DNA of 64,000 nt from Monosporascus cannonballus (Eukaryota; Ascomycota; Sordariomycetes; Xylariales): the NCBI GenBank assembly GCA_004154925.1, contig QJNS01000752.1, positions 682,001 to 746,000 on the forward strand. The letters are read 5' to 3'. Shown in pieces: positions 61,501-64,000 of the stretch. Every line of letters begins with the position of its first letter. Position 1 is the stretch's first letter. A program made the translations under genes and the position numbers. Below the pieces are notes generated by a model. It ran no database searches and was not told the origin of the DNA. It worked only from the letters and a program-made list of their open reading frames with translations.

Positions 61501-64000
61501 ATTAATATAACCAAATATTTAAATAATCTGTATTTCGTCCTAAAAATTATTTTTTATTCGTATTTTTTAATCCTAATAAGGTTATATTTATTTTTAAAAT
61601 CAAATATTATAAATTATTTGGTTACATAAAATTGCTTTTTTATTTTCGTAATTAGGGGTAATAATATTCGATCTTTGACGGTAATGTCGTCTAGTTATTA
61701 ATAATTAACCATAAATCGTAATTCTCCGTTTTTTTTCGGTACGAAAAATATTGAATATCTTGCTGGTAATCTCGAAGGTTGAATTTATTTTTTCTGTAAC
61801 TGATTTTCCAGGTATTCTGTAAAAATACGTAATTCGTTTCCGTTAAGATTATTAATAAGGTAAAATTTTATTAAAGATTTTTCCTTAAGGATAATTTTAT
61901 AATTCTATTCGTTTATATTCTAATAATTTCATATTAAGTTTTTTTCTAAAAAGTTATCTATATTTATTATATTATAATAATATATTAATTAAATCCTTTA
62001 ATTCTTAAAGTTATTATTTTTTTTAACTCGTTATTTAATTGCTGTAATTTCGCTTTGATAATAATAATTATACGTTATATTTTTCTTTAATACTCGTTCT
62101 TTTTTTATATTTTATTTTTTTAAAAAATAAAGTTTTTATCGCATCCTTATATTTGTATTCGTCGCTATTATCTATCGAATATTAAGATCTTAATTTTTTT
62201 ATTTGTTTATAAAGTAAAAGATAAACCTTACCTAGCTAAATTTTCCATTCATTAAAATTCCGTATTAACGTATTTATAATAATTCTAAAATTATGTCGTA
62301 ATTTTTAAATAAAATAATATCGAAATCAACTATCTAATACTATTTTTTAATAAAAATCTAAAGGTAATTAATTTTGCGTAAGATTATTTTGTTATCGTAA
62401 ACAAATTCTTAACCTTCGGTATTCGTTACTATATAAGGTTTTAACTTATATCTTTATGATAATTTATACTTATTAATCACATTTAATATAATATAATTTT
62501 CGCCCAAAGTTTTTTAATTTATTTTTACGTTATATAAATACGTTTTAATTTATATATCCAAAATAATAAGGTTATTAACGTTTTTTATTATCGCGTTTAA
62601 AGCTTTTTTTTTAAAAATTTCTTTTAATTTCTTTAGGTTCCGTTATTCTATAAGTAACTTTTTTTTAATTCCTATTTGAATCTATCGAATCTTATTTATG
62701 TTTTTTCGTTTAATGCGTAAAGCTGTTATATTTATTATTATTATTAACGTACTGTTCCTTTAAACCGTATTAATTATTCCTAGTTTTGTTGTAATTTTTT
62801 TCCTTATCCAATAAATTATTTTCTTATATTTATAACTGCATCTTATTATACGTCGTTTTAATTATCGTTCCAAAAATCTCCTATAAATTAACGTATTTTT
62901 TCTTTAATAATCTTTTTTTTCTAAAAATCCGTAATAAATGCTAAGTGAAAATGAAAATCCGTAATAACTTTTTAACAGTACTTTTTTACCGTACACTGGA
63001 TTAATTCTTTTTCCGTTTAATAATTATACCATCCATAATAATAAAAAAGGTTTTTTTACGGGCATTACTTTTTTTCGGGCTAGCTTTTTATTTTAGCTAA
63101 TTACTAAATATCTTTTAGCGTTATGGTTCCAAAATATCGATATTATTACTTATTATCCTTATTATTTTTAGTACTGTTTAAAAAATCGAATCCCTTATAA
63201 TACATACGGGTAATTTATTCGTAAATATATTACTTCCATTTTTTATAATTAGGATATTCTCGTCGTCGACAATATATAGCATATATTTTACTGTATTGAT
63301 TAAAGGTTCCGGGACAAACCTTTTTTATCCAGTTCTAATATTCGCATAATTACGTTTATAATATTTCTTATTATACTTATGATAGTTATTGAGCTAACCT
63401 TTTAGCTTTTTACATTGCTTATCGAATTTTTTATCGTAATAATCCTTATTAGACCTTTTGTTATAAGCCTAATATATATTTGGCTTAAATTATGTTAATA
63501 ATTTTGTTATAATTTCCTTAATTATTCTTAAATTACTTTTCCGATATAAGGGTTTAATTATTCTATTATAATTTCATGGGCTTTTTACATTTATCAGCCT
63601 TATGCCCTATTTTACCATAATTAAAGCACTTAATTTAGCTCAAATTTTATCTATAAGTAACGCCGAGTTCCATAAGTCCTAACGCCGTTCCATAAAAAAT
63701 AAGGGGTATATCTCGTTTTTTTCCCTAGTTAAACTTATTGTATCCTGAACGTAAGGCGTATTATCCCTTTTTTTATCGTTTTTCAAACTGTTAATTATCG
63801 ATTTTGATTACTTTTACGATATACCAGTCTAAAGTAACTAATTATTTAATCCGAATAATTTTATTTTTTACGTTATTCTTTAGCCATTTATAAAATATAT
63901 CGATAATGGCGTCGGCTTTATTATCTCCCTATCTTATCATAGCCGCGAAACTTTTAAATGTTACGGTATATTTAGATACGGGTCCTTTTTATCGGAATTA
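58553..64000 (-). mobile_element. Gypsy element H interior, runs off the window
   Basis: Minus-oriented. By alignment with the nested element at 13980-20956, integrase is about 59450-60650, RNase H about 60660-61000 and RT about 61050-61900 (motif YLND at 61407-61418). The protease region is near 63120-63340 and gag begins near 63400. The 5' LTR lies beyond the right edge. Many RIP stops. Confidence 0.8.
58722..59201 (+). pseudogene. Antisense zinc-cluster ORF (element H copy, best full length)
   Basis: ATG at 58722 to TAA at 59199-59201 is exactly 160 codons in one frame, broken only by RIP-type stops. MPYSLYFSKG, then KCEMIENVSKCKAYIKHN, put Y, Y, C, C, Y, Y at positions 3, 6, 13, 22, 25 and 32, that is C-x2-C-x6-C-x8-C-x2-C-x6-C after allowing Cys to Tyr. 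Then come a basic region with FRKQKAFFYSKK, a helix rich in Lys/Gln (LLKELKKQKRQKQKQLKAA) and the tail ADWPDIPVTN, SAVNWDTPVV. Order and spacing resemble a Gal4-type zinc cluster, linker, coiled coil and acidic aromatic tail. It runs opposite to gag-pol. Confidence 0.72.

Noticed and set aside
1..64000. tRNA, rRNA, CRISPR arrays, bacterial operons
   Set aside because: None seen; the content is eukaryotic (fungal), and tandem or inverted repeats here are LTR structures.

Overview
The window looks like a stretch of chromosome from a filamentous ascomycete (Pezizomycotina). The evidence is short introns of 53-81 bp with GT...AG ends and CTAAC/CTAAT-type branch sites, a lanosterol synthase and an SGT1 co-chaperone of fungal type, and about 50 kb of LTR retrotransposons that carry the mark of repeat-induced point mutation (RIP). 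In the repeats nearly all differences between copies are C-to-T or G-to-A, TpA is in excess, and reading frames are broken by TAA/TAG where CAA, CAG or TGG is expected. I cannot name the species.

Layout. 1-9.4 kb: heavily RIPped, nested Ty3/Gypsy remnants, including one solo LTR with target-site duplication GTAAA. 9.376-23.360 kb: a plus-strand Gypsy element, itself split by a 150-bp miniature element (duplication ATATG) and by a complete minus-strand Gypsy element at 13.980-20.956 kb (duplication AGATT). 23.361-29.230 kb: a Gypsy LTR split by a complete Ty1/Copia element at 23.727-29.099 kb (duplication GATCC). 29.2-31.7 kb: a small island of normal base composition with one spliced gene of unknown function. 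31.696-38.556 kb: a structurally complete Gypsy element with 394-bp LTRs and duplication TAGGG. 38.6-46.5 kb: the main gene island, with SGT1 and ERG7 in tandem on the minus strand, then a decayed coding stretch. 46.556-64 kb: another nest of Gypsy elements (four, called F, B, G and H here), the last running off the window.

Main observation. Besides gag-pol, seven Gypsy copies, with at least two unrelated LTR types (the TGTTA(T/C)GACC...CCGTCACA group and the different LTR of element G), carry a separate open frame on the opposite strand, between integrase and the 3' LTR. Allowing for RIP (Cys to Tyr), its N-terminus has the spacing C-x2-C-x6-C-x8-C-x2-C-x6-C. This matches the consensus of the fungal Zn(II)2Cys6 (Gal4-type) binuclear cluster. 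A charged, coiled-coil-like stretch follows, and in most copies an Asp/Trp-rich tail. The elements may thus have carried their own antisense zinc-cluster protein. All copies here are dead, so function is inference.

The cellular genes are ordinary: SGT1 is an HSP90 co-chaperone for kinetochore and SCF ubiquitin-ligase assembly, and ERG7 makes lanosterol for ergosterol synthesis. They are neighbours, but nothing in the sequence shows that they are functionally linked.
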